Assembly (NCBI GenBank): GCA_963969595.1
Contig: OZ018415.1
Location: forward strand, 8,122,001-8,186,000
Origin: Neckera pumila
Taxonomy: Eukaryota > Streptophyta > Bryopsida > Hypnales > Neckeraceae
Reading direction: 5' to 3'
Length of the DNA stretch: 64,000 nt
Position 1 is the stretch's first letter. Every line of letters begins with the position of its first letter. The position numbers and the translations under genes were made by a program. Of this stretch, positions 12,220 through 25,100 are shown in pieces. The notes under the pieces were generated by a model. It was not told the origin of the DNA, ran no database searches, and saw nothing but the letters and a program-made list of their open reading frames with translations.

Positions 12220-13195
12220 AATCTTTCATGTATGGGTGGCAAATTACACTTCACATCTATGTCTTCATTTGAAAAATTAAAATAGTCCCAAGCAGAAAAA
12301 AATGACAATTTTCATCCATTTTTTTGTGTGCAACTTTGCTAATATCGTTTGCTTTCACAACTTCATATTATCACGTACTCCGATTCTGTGACATTAAAGA
12401 GGTCAGATTGCATCAATGTGCGTAGCTGAACTGAAACGGCAGGATTCGAAGAGGGCTTCTCATTGCCTCGGCAGGCTCAGCTGAAGATACTCATCCTTCA
12501 ATGTTTTCGTTGCGCATTCTTCCCAAGAATCACCCAATTTCTGCTCGATTTTCAATTTTTAGAGAAATTTTGACTTAATCTGATACTTGTTTTCATACAA
12601 TACGTACAATTCACATGTCTTTGAGGAGAATGGAACTGTCTTAAACTTTTTTTCTCAAACCTGCGATCCTGTTTCACTCCTGTATGCTGCAAGAATCGTA
12701 TCCATGGAACGTTAGTGCTGAACTTGGCATTCATTCCTCGGGTAAGTAATTAATAGCACAATGTTGTTTGGATTAAGTTTGAATTCGTACAATTCAAATT
12801 TCCTGTCCGGAGCAGAGAAATGTATGGTGTTTCTGTTTCTTTAGTTACTTTGTTCTTAAGCTGTAAGCATAAGATATATAAGCATAGATAAAGATTGGAA
12901 AACGTTAAAAGACGTTCAAATTGTTGCTGAATTAGAGTCCGGAGGATGAGAATACTCCGCTCTCCAGTAATGCGGACACTGAAAAAAGAAAGGAAAAGAG
13001 TTATGGCGATGGAAAAGAGCTCCGTAATTTGGTTCTGATTGACAGAATATCTTGTCTGAAGCAATGAGGGAAGGTCCTAAGGTTGTTGACAAGCAGAAAC
13101 TCACTGGGATCTTGTTGATCGACTGCCAGATAATTTTTCTTCATTTCCTGGTGAACTCGAGGATTGAGCACATTTGACATCATTCGCATTTCGCC
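12220..13195. other. Upstream region of the 13,196 gene, possible 5' UTR intron
   Basis: GC content rises again here. A consensus donor (TCGG-GTAAGTAA at about 12,738) could end a non-coding 5' exon. An in-frame TGA at 13175 and no later AG before 13196 argue against extra coding sequence joined directly to the ATG. No other gene is visible. Confidence 0.4.
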
Positions 13196-16100
13196 ATGGT
13201 TAGTGAAGTATGCCGATGGCCTATAAAGCGACCTGGCATGGTGTGCATCGGTCCAGCTCGATATGATTCGCTCTACCTAAATGAGGTTTGTATGACAATC
13301 TATTAATGTGTAGCATGCAATTGCTCACTGTTGACCATAATTCGTGCTTAGGAAGAACGTTGGAATGCCCCAGATTCGAGTTTTGAGAATTCATTGACTT
13401 TTTGCTAACAAGTTCTACGTTATTGTGTTTTTGAGCTGTACGTAATCTCAGATGTAATTGGAAAATGTTGAGAACCGTTCAAATTGATGCTGAGCGAGAA
13501 AGTGGGAAAGTTCTAGGTCGCCGATTTTCGCAACGATGCTCTATTGCTCTTTTAGACTCAGTATCATTGAACAATCGGAATCATGCATGGGCTGGTTATC
13601 AGATGGACAAATCGAACTTCGGAAAAGTGAATTTAATCACATTGTATTTTCCCTGCACGGAGGAGTTTTTGTGAGCATGGAAACCAACCTGTTGATCAAC
13701 GAAACTAACATTTTCAATTTTTGGCACAGTTTGCAACTCCAAAGAGAGAAGATTATCCTATACCCAGAACTGGGGGAGGATGGCACCGAAGTGCATCGAA
13801 ACAAGTTTACATTCCCACTCCTTACAAGACAGATAAATCTCTCTACAGGTCAGATGATCTCTTCTCCGGGAAGGTATATATCTAGAGGGCACTCTTCCTT
13901 CCCTTTTGGCATTTCGATGTATACATAGGAATCTTCTTTCACTGGGAGATCACTTTAGAGCTCCAGAGAGATCACTTTGGGTACAACAGCCAAACTCTTG
14001 TGAGATCAATTTTTCAAAGTATGACGTTGTAGACCACTATTAGTGGTAGTATTAAACCCCATTTCCATTAAAAGATCAGTGGTCATAGATATTTAGCCAA
14101 ATCATGCTGACACCAAGAAGAGATGAGTTGCTCTTGGTAGTAAGGGTCAGCATAGGAGGCGTCCGGGTATTGTTATCTTCAACCTCTCCAGAGACGTATT
14201 GCATTTTCGAGTTACATCTAGAGCATCATCTTCATAGGAATTTTTTGACTGGAATGATGAAGCACAATCATGTTCCAATCTCAGTAAGTGTTAGTACCTT
14301 GAGCCTCTGGAATTTGAACTTCTTCTAAGCTATCCAATGAGAACTGATATTTGAGTTTTTTTGGCTCTGGCTCAGTATCGAGTTTGGCCGTGTAAAAGTT
14401 CCTGGCCAATCAGATTTTCAGCCACTTAGGAAGAGGGTAAGTTCCTCGAATTCCTCGAGTACGCTCTCCAAACTTCTCAGTCACAGCAGAGCTAGTTGTG
14501 TATGAAACGGTAGTAATGCACATACGGACTTTGACAATTAATTTCTGATTTGTCTGTCAACATGAGCCGGGATGCAAATTTGAATTTTGGGTGGCAATGG
14601 ACGGATCGGGAGCATTTTAAAAGAACAGATTATGTTATAATACCTTTCTTGATAATATTATAGCCTGATGACTCTAGCAGGTCGTACCTTACATTCCGGT
14701 ATTTCCTAGTGAACCAGAGCCGAACAAAGACGTGAGTAATTGTTACAAATCTCTCAGATATATGTATATGAATATGTGTTTAATCCAATCTCAGTAAGTG
14801 TTAGTACCTTGAGCTTATGCATGCATAATTTCATTACTCATAATTGATTCATTAATTAATCCACATTACTCATAATGTTCTACTGTAGACATCTAAGTCT
14901 ATATCTTCATATCTGGAGGTAGACGGGAATCGCATTTTTCTGTGAGACATCTTGCAATGAACTTTTTTTGTGTTTCTGATTTGCAGAGATGTGGGAGAGA
15001 GTTGGAACGTGATGGGCCTGACGGACCTCCAGACTTTGAGGATACGTTGTATGAAAGAGGCAGATGTTGCCATGGTGATCATAAAAGACACGTATCAAAG
15101 GCGGAGAACCCCACACGGTATCCGTTTTCGGTGAGGATGAATGCTACCCCATTTTACTCTTGCGAATACCCTGGACTAAAATGTGAGCATGTCAGTGAAT
15201 GTGAAACCCTTAACCCCAAGTGCCCAATCCAGTAATTTTCAAAACATATTGTTCAAGAATGTAAGTTATAATTCTTTCTGTTGGTACGTTTTGTAACCCT
15301 TTTTGCAGCGTCTTGAATGGTTTATTTGAACTCCTATAGATATGGACGCAGTCCTTTGGTTACTTAGGGGTTATGTGATGAGTTTTTCCATGAGACGTTT
15401 CCATGTTTATCAAAAAGGATTCTTACTTACACTTTCAAACCAGCATGTCCTGTCCTGTATCTCATATGTAACTCTTGGTTGGAGCGCAGTTATATGATCC
15501 TCAGTTTGTAGACCATGACCGGCATTTGACACCTCCAAGAAAATCAGTAAAGCCATACCCTAAAAGGGTTACAGAAGAAGATGTGCGAAATAATCCTCCC
15601 TCGGTAAACACAGAGATCCATATCTAACTGTTCAGTTTTAAATTTAATTCTCAGTTTGTATTCACCTAAATGACGAGCATGGTGCATCACAGGGATGGCA
15701 AGGAACCAAGGGATTTTTCTCTCCAGAACCACACGGTCATTCATCGGAGTCTGGCCTGGTTAGTATCTACGTCCTCTCATCTCAATATCCACAGTTGGCT
15801 CTGGAAACGTTATTGAGTGGTAATTTTTCTTAAGTTCCTCAACTAGTTCCTTTGACATCAAAGACTTGCATGTCATGTGATGCATTCTTCTGTAGAATAC
15901 CATTTTGTAATTTGTATTACCGTTTCTCTCAAACTTCCAGTTTATTTTACAAGTTTCGATTATTCTTGCCTTTCAATTTGAGACTTTATGATGTGTGATG
16001 CACAAAACTGTGTAAAATTACCCCGGGTCATTCTGTTGCATTGGCATTTCAAGAATAATGGTTGAATAACAAGATTATTTGTATTTTGGGACAAGTGTTG

Positions 16101-16202
16101 CAGGCTGCAGCGGACAGGTATTACGCGTCAGTTCGGCCATTGGAGGGCACCCTTCTGGCCATGAACGCCAACAGAAGCATCAAATCCAGAGTCATGATGT
16201 GA
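13196..16202 (+). CDS. Unknown 235-aa Tyr/Pro/Arg-rich protein, 7 exons, all introns phase 0
   Basis: Exons 13196-13285, 13730-13873, 14681-14731, 14987-15130, 15490-15603, 15693-15758 and 16104-16202 join without any frame change. Every junction falls between codons, and the chain ends at a TGA. The start is the first ATG after the in-frame TGA at 13175. The protein is basic and has no signal peptide, membrane segment, coiled coil or catalytic motif. It consists of short aromatic/proline-rich phrases such as GPARYDSLYLNE, REDYPIPRTGGGWHRS and YIPTPYKTDKSLYR. That style recalls extended filamentous proteins such as microtubule inner proteins of sperm flagella and cilia. I infer that role only from composition and from the MORN3-like neighbour on the same strand 3.7 kb downstream. 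Exon 6 could begin earlier (about 15678) in the same frame. The gene structure is well supported; the function is not. Confidence 0.7.
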
Positions 16203-17336
16203 GGTTTTTAAGCACGACAATCAATAGAATTGCTATAACTTTAATGAAATTGCTCCATCACCCAATCACAAGTCTTAGAATCTGTTTGAACCATTGTCAA
16301 AAGAATCTGAATTTGTGTTCCTTTAGGACAAAATGCACTAAGAGTTCATCAATCCTAACAAAATATATACGTATGACTGCCGTCACCGGTGGTCAAAGTC
16401 AGCAAAAGTATTTTGCAGACACATAAATTTTTTTTAAATTTAAATTTTTTAAATTTTTCTAATGATACAATTCTACGCCTTAATTCATCCCTACCCTCCT
16501 TCACCTCACTAACCACCAGGTACAATAATAGACATTTAGTATAACACCAAAATAAATCTTCAACAAAAAAAACATGCAAATTGCAAGTTTCAAATTTATT
16601 AGTATCATAAGCTGGATCACTTCTCGACTACTTCCTCAACAGCGGACAACACAACACAACACAACAAACAGAAAGAGGGCCAGCGGAAAGAAAAGTTTCT
16701 GCAACACCCTTGTTGGGCAAGAAGTGCAAATATATATTTGATCCACGGTACAAGGGCTGGCAAGAGCAAATCGCTTCTGCAAAAGTGTAGAATTTCCCCA
16801 AGTCTTTCAGGTATGGACATAGTTCTGCTTGATATAGGTGAGTGGGTATTTTCATCATTTTAATTTTGATGTAGGAGATGCATCAAAATGCTATCTCACT
16901 ATTCAACTGCTGTAATGGTAAAATTCACTCATTGGCTTTCCAGAGGTGAACTTGTTTACTTGTGTATTTTCTATAAGCATAGGTATAAATCGTTTTTCCA
17001 TTGGCAGTAGAGAGACCTAACAAAATAGGATGAAGCTCACAATGTGGAAAATACACACACACAACTGCGGCTTTCCCTCAGTTAGAAAGGTTTGCTGCAT
17101 CAAGCCAGAAGGCTTATTCAGGATTTTAATGAAGCCGTCAATGCTGTGCAGTAGACTGGTCATTTTCGTGTTCAGCTCAATCTTGGTTGCTCTCTGTTTC
17201 GTGATCAACATGGCCTGGTAGTCAACTAGTCCATAGCCTTGTCGCAGATATGAGGTCTCACTTGTCATTAAGTAACGTTCTCATGACTCCATCTGACAAA
17301 CATTGGAATACCTCATTAAAAAGTATAATTTCTCTT
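16203..17336. other. Intergenic, with a weak minus-strand exon candidate
   Basis: On the minus strand from about 17268 down to 17083 there is an open stretch with gene-like codon content. It contains YQAMLITKQRATKIELNT followed by KMTSLLHSIDGFIKIL and has no counterpart on the other strand. A possible continuation lies at 16860-16620. I could not assemble a complete gene or recognise a family. It may be a small lineage-specific gene or a gene remnant. The rest is AT-rich with no recognisable feature. Confidence 0.25.
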
Positions 17337-17483
17337 CACTACAAGAGAATGGGATGTTTTACTAGAAATACATGTGTTTTTAGTAAAATTTTGCTGAAAA
17401 TTGTCTTAAAGGTCATTATTTAAAATCTTATGTCTAAGACTATACTTAAAAACTCACTTAAAACACCCCATTCTCTTGTAGTG
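17337..17483. mobile_element. CACTA-type MITE, 147 bp, with 3-bp target duplication
   Basis: The element starts CACTACAAGAGAATGGGATG and ends with the near-perfect complement (CCCATTCTCTTGTAGTG). It is flanked on both sides by CTT, a 3-bp duplication. CACTACAAGA ends and 3-bp target duplications are the diagnostic features of the CACTA (CMC, En/Spm) superfamily. There is no coding capacity. The clean ends suggest fairly recent insertion. Confidence 0.85.
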
Positions 17484-19917
17484 CTTGTGAGGTCTGACTT
17501 AGGAGAGTGAATCTTAATGACAAAAAACTGGATGGTATAGAAATACATTGGTTAATATGAGGTTGATTTTCTATTCCAAGCACACAATTTGTTAGTAATG
17601 ATTTGGGGTGGAAAGACCTACTTGACCTACTTGTCATGCATTATTAGAGTCAAGGTTGTCAGCCCTTGAGGAGTCAACCACATTACTATGGCCACCATTG
17701 CAAAAAGATGGTAGCCATGGTGAAGACATGGGTTAAATTCTTACTAAAGCAACTCTTACAATATAAAAGATAGGATGCACACAATACTTACATTTCTTGT
17801 TGCATCTTTCCCAAAGAAGCATTTTGAAAATCCTTGCTCACTATTATCACTTGAGCATGGACAATCAGCCCCACGAAGGTGTTTGGCTCCATTTCTTAAG
17901 CTCTCATTTGACAGTTCTCAGAAACCAACAAATGAACTGAAGTATGAAGTAACATTCAATGCATCAAAATTCCTAGATTATGTTTGGGCGCAAATTTAAT
18001 AAACTTAGAAGTAAGCAAAACTGCTCCAAGCCAATGACCCTACCTTCACATATGGGGGGGCAAAAAGCTAATTTCCTTGAATAGACTGTGATTACAAAAG
18101 GTGCATGACTTCACTTTATATATGTTGAAAAGTGATGCATCTCAATGATTACAACAACATACACCCACCTAATTGAAGATATGTATTCATCCACCTACCA
18201 TCCTAAATTCATCGTTTTGTTATATAATGCAATAAATCAAAATCTAGGATAAATAATTCTTAGGTTCCACAAAGTTTAGTTATCTTAAAATGTTAGTTGC
18301 TTCGTTACCATGGGCGGTCAAATGTGGTGCAAAATTATTGTAGGCCATTGAAAAGTTTTGGTGATTGTTGAGCAATACAAAGACTTTCCCTCGAAAGCTG
18401 CAATAGTATTGTGCTAAAATATTAAAGTGAGCCTTTATAGTAATTGTAACCCATAGTGATTCAAGTGAGTAGCATAGAAGTAAATTCATAGCAATAGACA
18501 AGCACAAAAAGAGGATGTGAATGTAGAGTCACTTACCTAAGTTTCTGGAAACCTAGCGCGTTGAAAGCTCGTGACAACTTTTGGCTTCTACAATAGACAT
18601 ACATGATGACATAAAAACAAGGAGTCAAGCACATCAAAAGATTAGTTTGTTGAAAATAAGAAGTCTACAAAAGAGAAGAAAATGAGGGACAGGTGGATGA
18701 TGGACCTCGCCAAACATGGCAAGGCAAAATAAAAAAGTGCCAAAAATGGCGATGCTCATGAAGATGACATGGTTGCTATAGCGACAAGGTAGGGTTGTCC
18801 AACCAAAGCCCGTAAATCTACCCTACATTGTGGTTGCACCCAAAAATATCAGCAACCTATTTAAGAAAAAAAAAATCAACCATATCAACAACCTTTTCAA
18901 CCATCACTTGAATTGAAACAATGTTGACATAAAGAAGAGTTTTGTAAAATGGTGTAAAACGGACAAGTATGTAAACATCCCAACATTTTGGAATAGAATA
19001 GATAATCAATAAGAGTCATAAGAAGCTCCAATTGGCTCTATAGTAATCACCTTCACTAGATTTCTACAGTTTAGAACACTTGTCTAGATTGAGTGCCTCT
19101 ACTTCACTCTTCAATTGGAGCTTTCAAAAGATAGGGTGTAGATTGTCTACACTTTCAAAAAACAAGGTGTAGATTGTCTACACTTTCAAAAAACAAGGTG
19201 CAGTAACAACTTACAATAGCAACCAGAGTACAAATCTTCAAAAACTTTGTAAAAACTTTGTGAAATTTGTGTAAATTTCAACTTCTTGAGGCTTCGGCAT
19301 CTTTGGAGAAGGGACGACTTGTCACAACGCGGCACACTCTGAATCTACCTCCACAATCAACATACACATTAACCAAACCAAAACTAAAGCTGAAGCACAT
19401 TCATGCCATTCACTTGGTGGTGACTCCGCGATGCACACGTTCAGCTTCATGGATTGAACCACAAATTCATCAAACTGATCGCATCACAACTCCATCATAT
19501 TGATTACATCAAAAATTCATTACATTGATCAAACTAGAAATTCATCAATTTGATCAAACCACAAATTCATGCAACCAAAGTCATAAATACAACCTTGGCT
19601 TTTGTAAGACGTGGTGATACGTGTTGCCTTTCGAGGATGGGGGATCTGAAGCGATTCACCTTCGAACTTGCCATAAGATCACAAACGCTTAACTTCCCTA
19701 TAATCTACTCCGGAGCTTGGTTCCATATATCTGTTGGTATACCAAGGGACACACCCTCCCACCATTCGCAAACTTTTCCAAAGGATTTCTCCTCCCAAAG
19801 AAAAAAACAGTTCGGACCGTCAACATGGATCCCTCTTCTCAACAACAGATTCTCCAGATCGCGTGGAACAATTTTACACATGCCTTCTAAATGTGATCCT
19901 AGAAGAAACTCTAGGAC
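17484..19917. other. Intergenic DNA upstream of the MORN gene
   Basis: No gene is visible. The interval contains short tandem arrays. At 19121-19203 a 31-bp unit is repeated 2.7 times, and each unit carries the palindrome TGTAGATTGTCTACA. Between about 19440 and 19570 there is a degenerate series of ATTCATCAA/TTGATCA-type motifs. The last few hundred bases probably hold the promoter and 5' UTR of the downstream gene. An in-frame TAG at 19912 limits its coding start. Confidence 0.5.
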
Positions 19918-21840
19918 ATGGAAGCAAGTCCGAAGCTGAGCACTATTGAAGAGGTTCGTAGCCATGGCCGAGACGACGAGAGCATCCCAGAGCCTTGGAC
20001 TCACTACTTGGATCGGATCTCAAACAAGGAAGGATACAGGCCTGGGGTGTACTGGACCTCCGGGGACCATTACAGCGGCGAGTGGCACGAAAATTTGCGG
20101 CATGGTAAGATTGTGCATAACACGCTGGAAAGGAGATACTAAAACCTTGGGACCATCTGCTAATTCGAGGAAGAATCTAGCCATCTAGCTAATATGCATT
20201 GATATCTTCTTTCTTTGGCACAGAACCTCTTATATCTTGAGTTCTAGAATGAAAGGATTGGTCCTCAGCCAGCTACTGCAGACAGATGTAGTCACTGCCA
20301 AACACAGTGTAGCTACAGTGAAAAGTGTGGGAAATCAAAATGGCTTCCAAGAAAATCACAAAAATGCAAAGTAGCACACCTTGGGCACGAGCTGATGGAA
20401 TTAATTTCTCCTGCAGGCAGGGGCATGCACACTTACAAGAATGGCAACAGATATGAAGGAGAGTGGAAGGGCGGCAAGAAGGACGGACAGGGTACCTTCT
20501 GGATCAAGTCCGGCAAGTACTACATCCGCAAGTACAAGGGAAGCTGGAAAGAGAATCAATACGGAGTAAGTGTGACCTGAACTCCACATTACAGTCCTGA
20601 AAGGAACAGCGTACACCATGGATCCAACTGCTAATTAAAAGAAGACATCCATTATCCAAGATGCTTTGTTTCTCTGATATCATTCTTTGGTACAAGTTTT
20701 CTCACATCTTGAGTTCAAGACAGTACTCAGTCACCAACACAGGCACTGCCAACGACAGCGCAACCATAGTGATAACAGTCTACACAGCGCTAAAATCATA
20801 TTTAAACTCATAGTGCACTAAACCGTCAGACAATCATCAAAAGCTCAACTGGTCAATAAACCCTGTGAGGATTGTGTAACAGGGATCTGGGTGTTACTAT
20901 GGACTCGGAGGAGAGCGGTACAACGGCCAGTGGGAGAGAGGCAAGCGCCACGGAATGGGCAAACAAACCTACCGGGACTGGAATTCCAAGGGGAAGGTCT
21001 ATCATACATACTACGGGAATTGGGTCAACGGGAAGCGCGAGGGGCAAGGGCACCTCACCACGTGTACGTGTCCATTTCTTCACATTCCTTGACACTAGAA
21101 AAAACTCGCCCAGAGACACTCTAGAAAACCGAGCCAGGTTAAACCCTATGATTTGTAATTCCATTTAAACCTAGCTCCTCTGTAAGCCTGTAACCCCAAA
21201 ATCATAAAATTGTAGTAGAATGCACATTGTACCCGTGGAGGGGTGTGCTACTCTGGGTTTTAGGGTTAAGATTGAGCACCCTAAACGTGCCACGAATCAA
21301 AAACTTCTGCACAATCTTAGTAATACAATCTGGTTTCAAGGCAATTTGTTATATAAACCCTGCCAATTGTAACGCGCTAGTTTTTAAGAATACCTCCGGG
21401 GTTTGGTGTTTTCAGCAGCCTAGCGCCACTGTCCCATATGGATCATAACCCCTGCATCACGTAGCACTCATTCTTTTGTTTTGTGGAGAGCAGCAAATGG
21501 GAATGTCTATCAAGGAGAATGGAAGAATGACTGGAAGGAAGGGATGGGGGTGTTCTACTTCAAGGACAAGCAATCCAAGCACGAAGGGTTATGGCGAGAC
21601 GACATAGCCGTGTCCGGGGTGTACAGCCGCAACACCGAGCCTGGGCAGCTGGAGATACCCTTCGTCATGGTCCCCAGTTGTCAGGGATTGCATGAGAAGA
21701 GTCTCAAGCTGGCTGCAGCTCGCCCGCTTCCACCTCGCTATGACAGGACCAAGAGACGAACGGACCCTGCACTTTGTACTAGGAAATTCTACGAGGTTCT
21801 GTATGGCTCACCTCTTCTAGATACAGGCCGGCCACTTTAA
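19918..21840 (+). CDS. MORN-repeat protein, MORN3-like (287 aa, 4 exons)
   Basis: Exons 19918-20104, 20417-20565, 20883-21063 and 21494-21840 join in frame. ATG19918 lies two codons after an in-frame TAG. The protein is mainly MORN repeats of the form Y-x-G-x-W-x-x-G-x-x-x-G-x-G. Examples are HYSGEWHENLRHG, RYEGEWKGGKKDGQG, RYNGQWERGKRHGMG, YYGNWVNGKREGQG and VYQGEWKNDWKEGMG, so about six repeats. A non-repeat C-terminal tail of about 75 residues follows (EPGQLEIPFVMVP onward). Repeat number, length and tail suggest MORN3 of sperm and cilia rather than the plant PIP5K MORN domains, because no kinase domain follows. MORN repeats form extended beta sheets used as scaffolds, for example in axonemes. 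The last acceptor could be 21491 or 21494. Introns 1 and 2 resemble each other. ATG7 converges on it, with 323 bp between the stop codons. Confidence 0.8.
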
Positions 21841-22163
21841 GGAAGGTAGGTTAGACAACGTTTGCTTCCCCAGCACGGTAAACCTGCACATCAGGTTCTC
21901 AAATAGGAATTAAAATGATAGGAGAATTAGGGATCTTTCAAAAGAAAGAACAGAGAGGTCTTCAGGTACAGTGAAAACCACCATTGGTCTTCAGACAACG
22001 GAGTTGAAATGCCAACAAATGTTGTTGCCATTCACTGAGAAATTGATTACACGAAAAGATGGGATCCACTTCTAGTATCCCACGGAATAGCTACTTGCTA
22101 TGCTATGGAATACTCAAGAAAAGGAATGCCAAGTCAACTTTACAACTAGTCTACAGCTACACG

Positions 22164-25100
22164 TCAAAAGTCTGCATCATCTGAGGGTTCTACGTCCTCA
22201 TCCCAGTCCAGTGACATAGTCTGGGTGGCTGAGAGGAGTTCCGTCAGACCCGTCAAATCTTCCAAGTAATTAGGGCGGTTCAGAACCTCCAGTACGAAGT
22301 CTGAACCTCGTTCCCTGAATTCTTTTACAACCTGACAAAATCACGCAGCATGTGAGCATCCCCATAACATCGTTGGAAACGACGGTTCTACACTACTTGA
22401 TTCCCCCATCCACCTAGGGAGGTTGCTTACAAGAAACTGAACATATGGTTGAAGATAGGTCTCAAACTATGATCGAAGCATCGGTGCTCGTGGTGCCCAT
22501 TAAAATAAAAAATCTAGCAACGAAGGCAATAGTTGGCTCAAGCCATGCAGTAAAAAGAGAGCAAAAGAAATCAGAGAAGTAGTTACTTACAGTGGAAGAG
22601 CAGGCTGTACACTTGTCAAAAGCATGACCTGTTACAACCAACTGTGCATAATGAGCAATAAACCCCCTCACTTGATGTGGCATAATCCCCAATGGATGCT
22701 CCGTGTTATCTGTTAAAGAAGTGCCTTGGTCGGCAGGTGCTAATACCCTGCAGCCAACATAACAGTATGAGTGATGACATTGCCAAAGAACGTCTGGCAA
22801 GAAAGAGTGTTAGAAATTGGGCGGGGCAGTAAATAACATCATAAACATCACACCGTGAAACAAAAGAACATCGCTCCATCACAATTAGAAATATTCTCAT
22901 GCTGATATGGTTATAAGTCACAACATACCCAAGTGGATGATGAAGGAGGGCCACAGCCAGCTCAACGGCGAGGGCAGCAGCAATGGGAGCCAAACCTGGC
23001 CTTGTCACCGTACACTGCTGGTCAAGTGTCCTGTTCGCTGTTGACTGAAACAATGAAAGCAATCAATGTTTTTGATACTAAATGTTGCTAACCTGTACTC
23101 CATATATCCAGCTAAGAGGATCTTGACTACACATCGTGGATGAGTTGACTACAAGGGCATAATAGAAATTGCATAAATCGATAATCGAATTCAGTAAATG
23201 AGTTGACCACGAGATATTGAATGCATCGTGCTAAGAAAACATGCTAAGAAACGGAACACCAGTGGATAGCGGTGAATTAAACTTACATCCAGCGGAGCAA
23301 CAACATCATTACAAAAGTAACAGCCTAGCCTGGATTGACCTTCATCGGAACTGCTCTGAGAGTCAAGCAAAGGGCTTGCACCATGGCGCATGACCAGGTA
23401 TGTATCAAAGCCTAAAGCAGCGTTAATTGCCACCTGCAACATAGCATTCATTCAATCAAAGAATTGTCCCAGGAAAGTAAAAAAAAAAGTAAAGTTCACC
23501 TTCTCATGCAAGGATTCTGAAATAACAACAGACAGAGGGTTATTCTATTTCTGTCATGTTTATGTACCTTATTTGCATCTGCGCACAGTAGAGTCGGCAA
23601 CCATCGGCTTTCACGAGTGTCTGTCAGTAGGAATATCACATCATGTTCATCCACTAATTCTTTTAGACGCCGGCAATCCTCTAGTACCCCCCCAACTTCA
23701 TTGCTGCTGACGGGGTGGCCTGGCATGGGTATTGACATCTGCACTCCAGAAGCGTTCTGAAAGCAGCAACAATTTGAATTGAACAGAAATTTCCGTACAG
23801 GGACAAGAAAGCTCTTAGATAAACGTGAGTACACCAATCCAACATTTAAAATTCATCAATGCCAATTCTAAAGAAATATCGAAAGGCATAAATGTCTTGG
23901 TGCTGATATTCCGAGATCTACGCTATCATGACTGGGTACGTTTAAAGCCCCCCAGAAACCCTGAATGGGATAATCCTAGACTATAGCAGCCCATTCACAT
24001 GCTGAATAATGTCTTCAGGTAGAAAGGAGTTTCTTAAAGCAGCTGACAGACCTCGTGAATTCGAGAACTTGAAAACATTAAAGATTGGTAGGAGTAATAA
24101 ACAATCATACTTCTTCTATCCACTAGCTGAAAACCCTCCCCCAGTGGTATCCTAGAAACTCTAGTCGCATTAAACCCTGGCATTTGTGACACCATTTAAC
24201 GTAGGTTTTAGCACTAACCCAACGTAGATAGGTTCTCTGATATAACTCTGGAGGTGAGTTCTCTACTAGTGATCTATAGAAAATACATACACAAAAAAAA
24301 AAAGAATCTTCTAATATGCTCACAATGTTGTAAGCAACTACAGATCCATGAAAACGCAAGCACAAGGAGAGGGTCAGATCAACTACCACACCAGGGAAGA
24401 TTCGCTTCAGATTCTCAGCAGCAGCTTCAGCCTTTAGCTTTCCGTTTTTCAGACTATCCTCATGGGTGAAGAGTGACTGCCTCAGAGGATTCGACAGAGC
24501 AACTCTTCCGTAATCCAGCAACGTAATATGCCGCACACCCCATGCCTTCATCACCATTCACGAAAGCCGTGAGACCAAATCATGTGTTTACCGATCAAGA
24601 AATCACAACAGCCCTACCAAAGACAGAAAAAGTCATCTGCTCAGTCAAACATTCTCGTGACAGGTCACTAAAATGAGCATGCAATACTAACCATCAGTGT
24701 ACGTGCCACTTGACAGCCAAGAGTGCCAGCCCCTAATAGCAGGCACTTCGTAGACGCCATGAGAGACAAATCAAGAGATGGCAGCAGCCGCCATCTCATT
24801 AACTTCAGATTCAAATCCGCTGCAGACTCGGCCAACCTGCCAACAAATCGAGTGAACAAGTACAGGTTTGAGGATAAGCCCTAGCTATATCAATACATTT
24901 CTCAAATGATAACGTAATCACACAAGTTCCATCTCAGTCACGAAGAAAAAAGATAGGGCAGCAAGACGAGGGAGAGGACACATACTTGATCGGATCCATG
25001 GATTGACCAAGATCAACAAACTTCGAGCCTTTGCCGCCCCTAGCATTGAGCTCCCACCCAACTGGATCCTTCCACTCTGTAAGAAATAACAAGCCAGCAC

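Noticed and set aside
13178..13195. Additional coding exon upstream of ATG13196
   Set aside because: An in-frame stop at 13175 and no AG acceptor between it and the ATG rule out an upstream coding join in this frame.
19918..21840. PIP5K (phosphatidylinositol phosphate kinase) MORN domain
   Set aside because: The frame ends about 75 residues after the repeats and no kinase domain follows before the convergent ATG7 gene.
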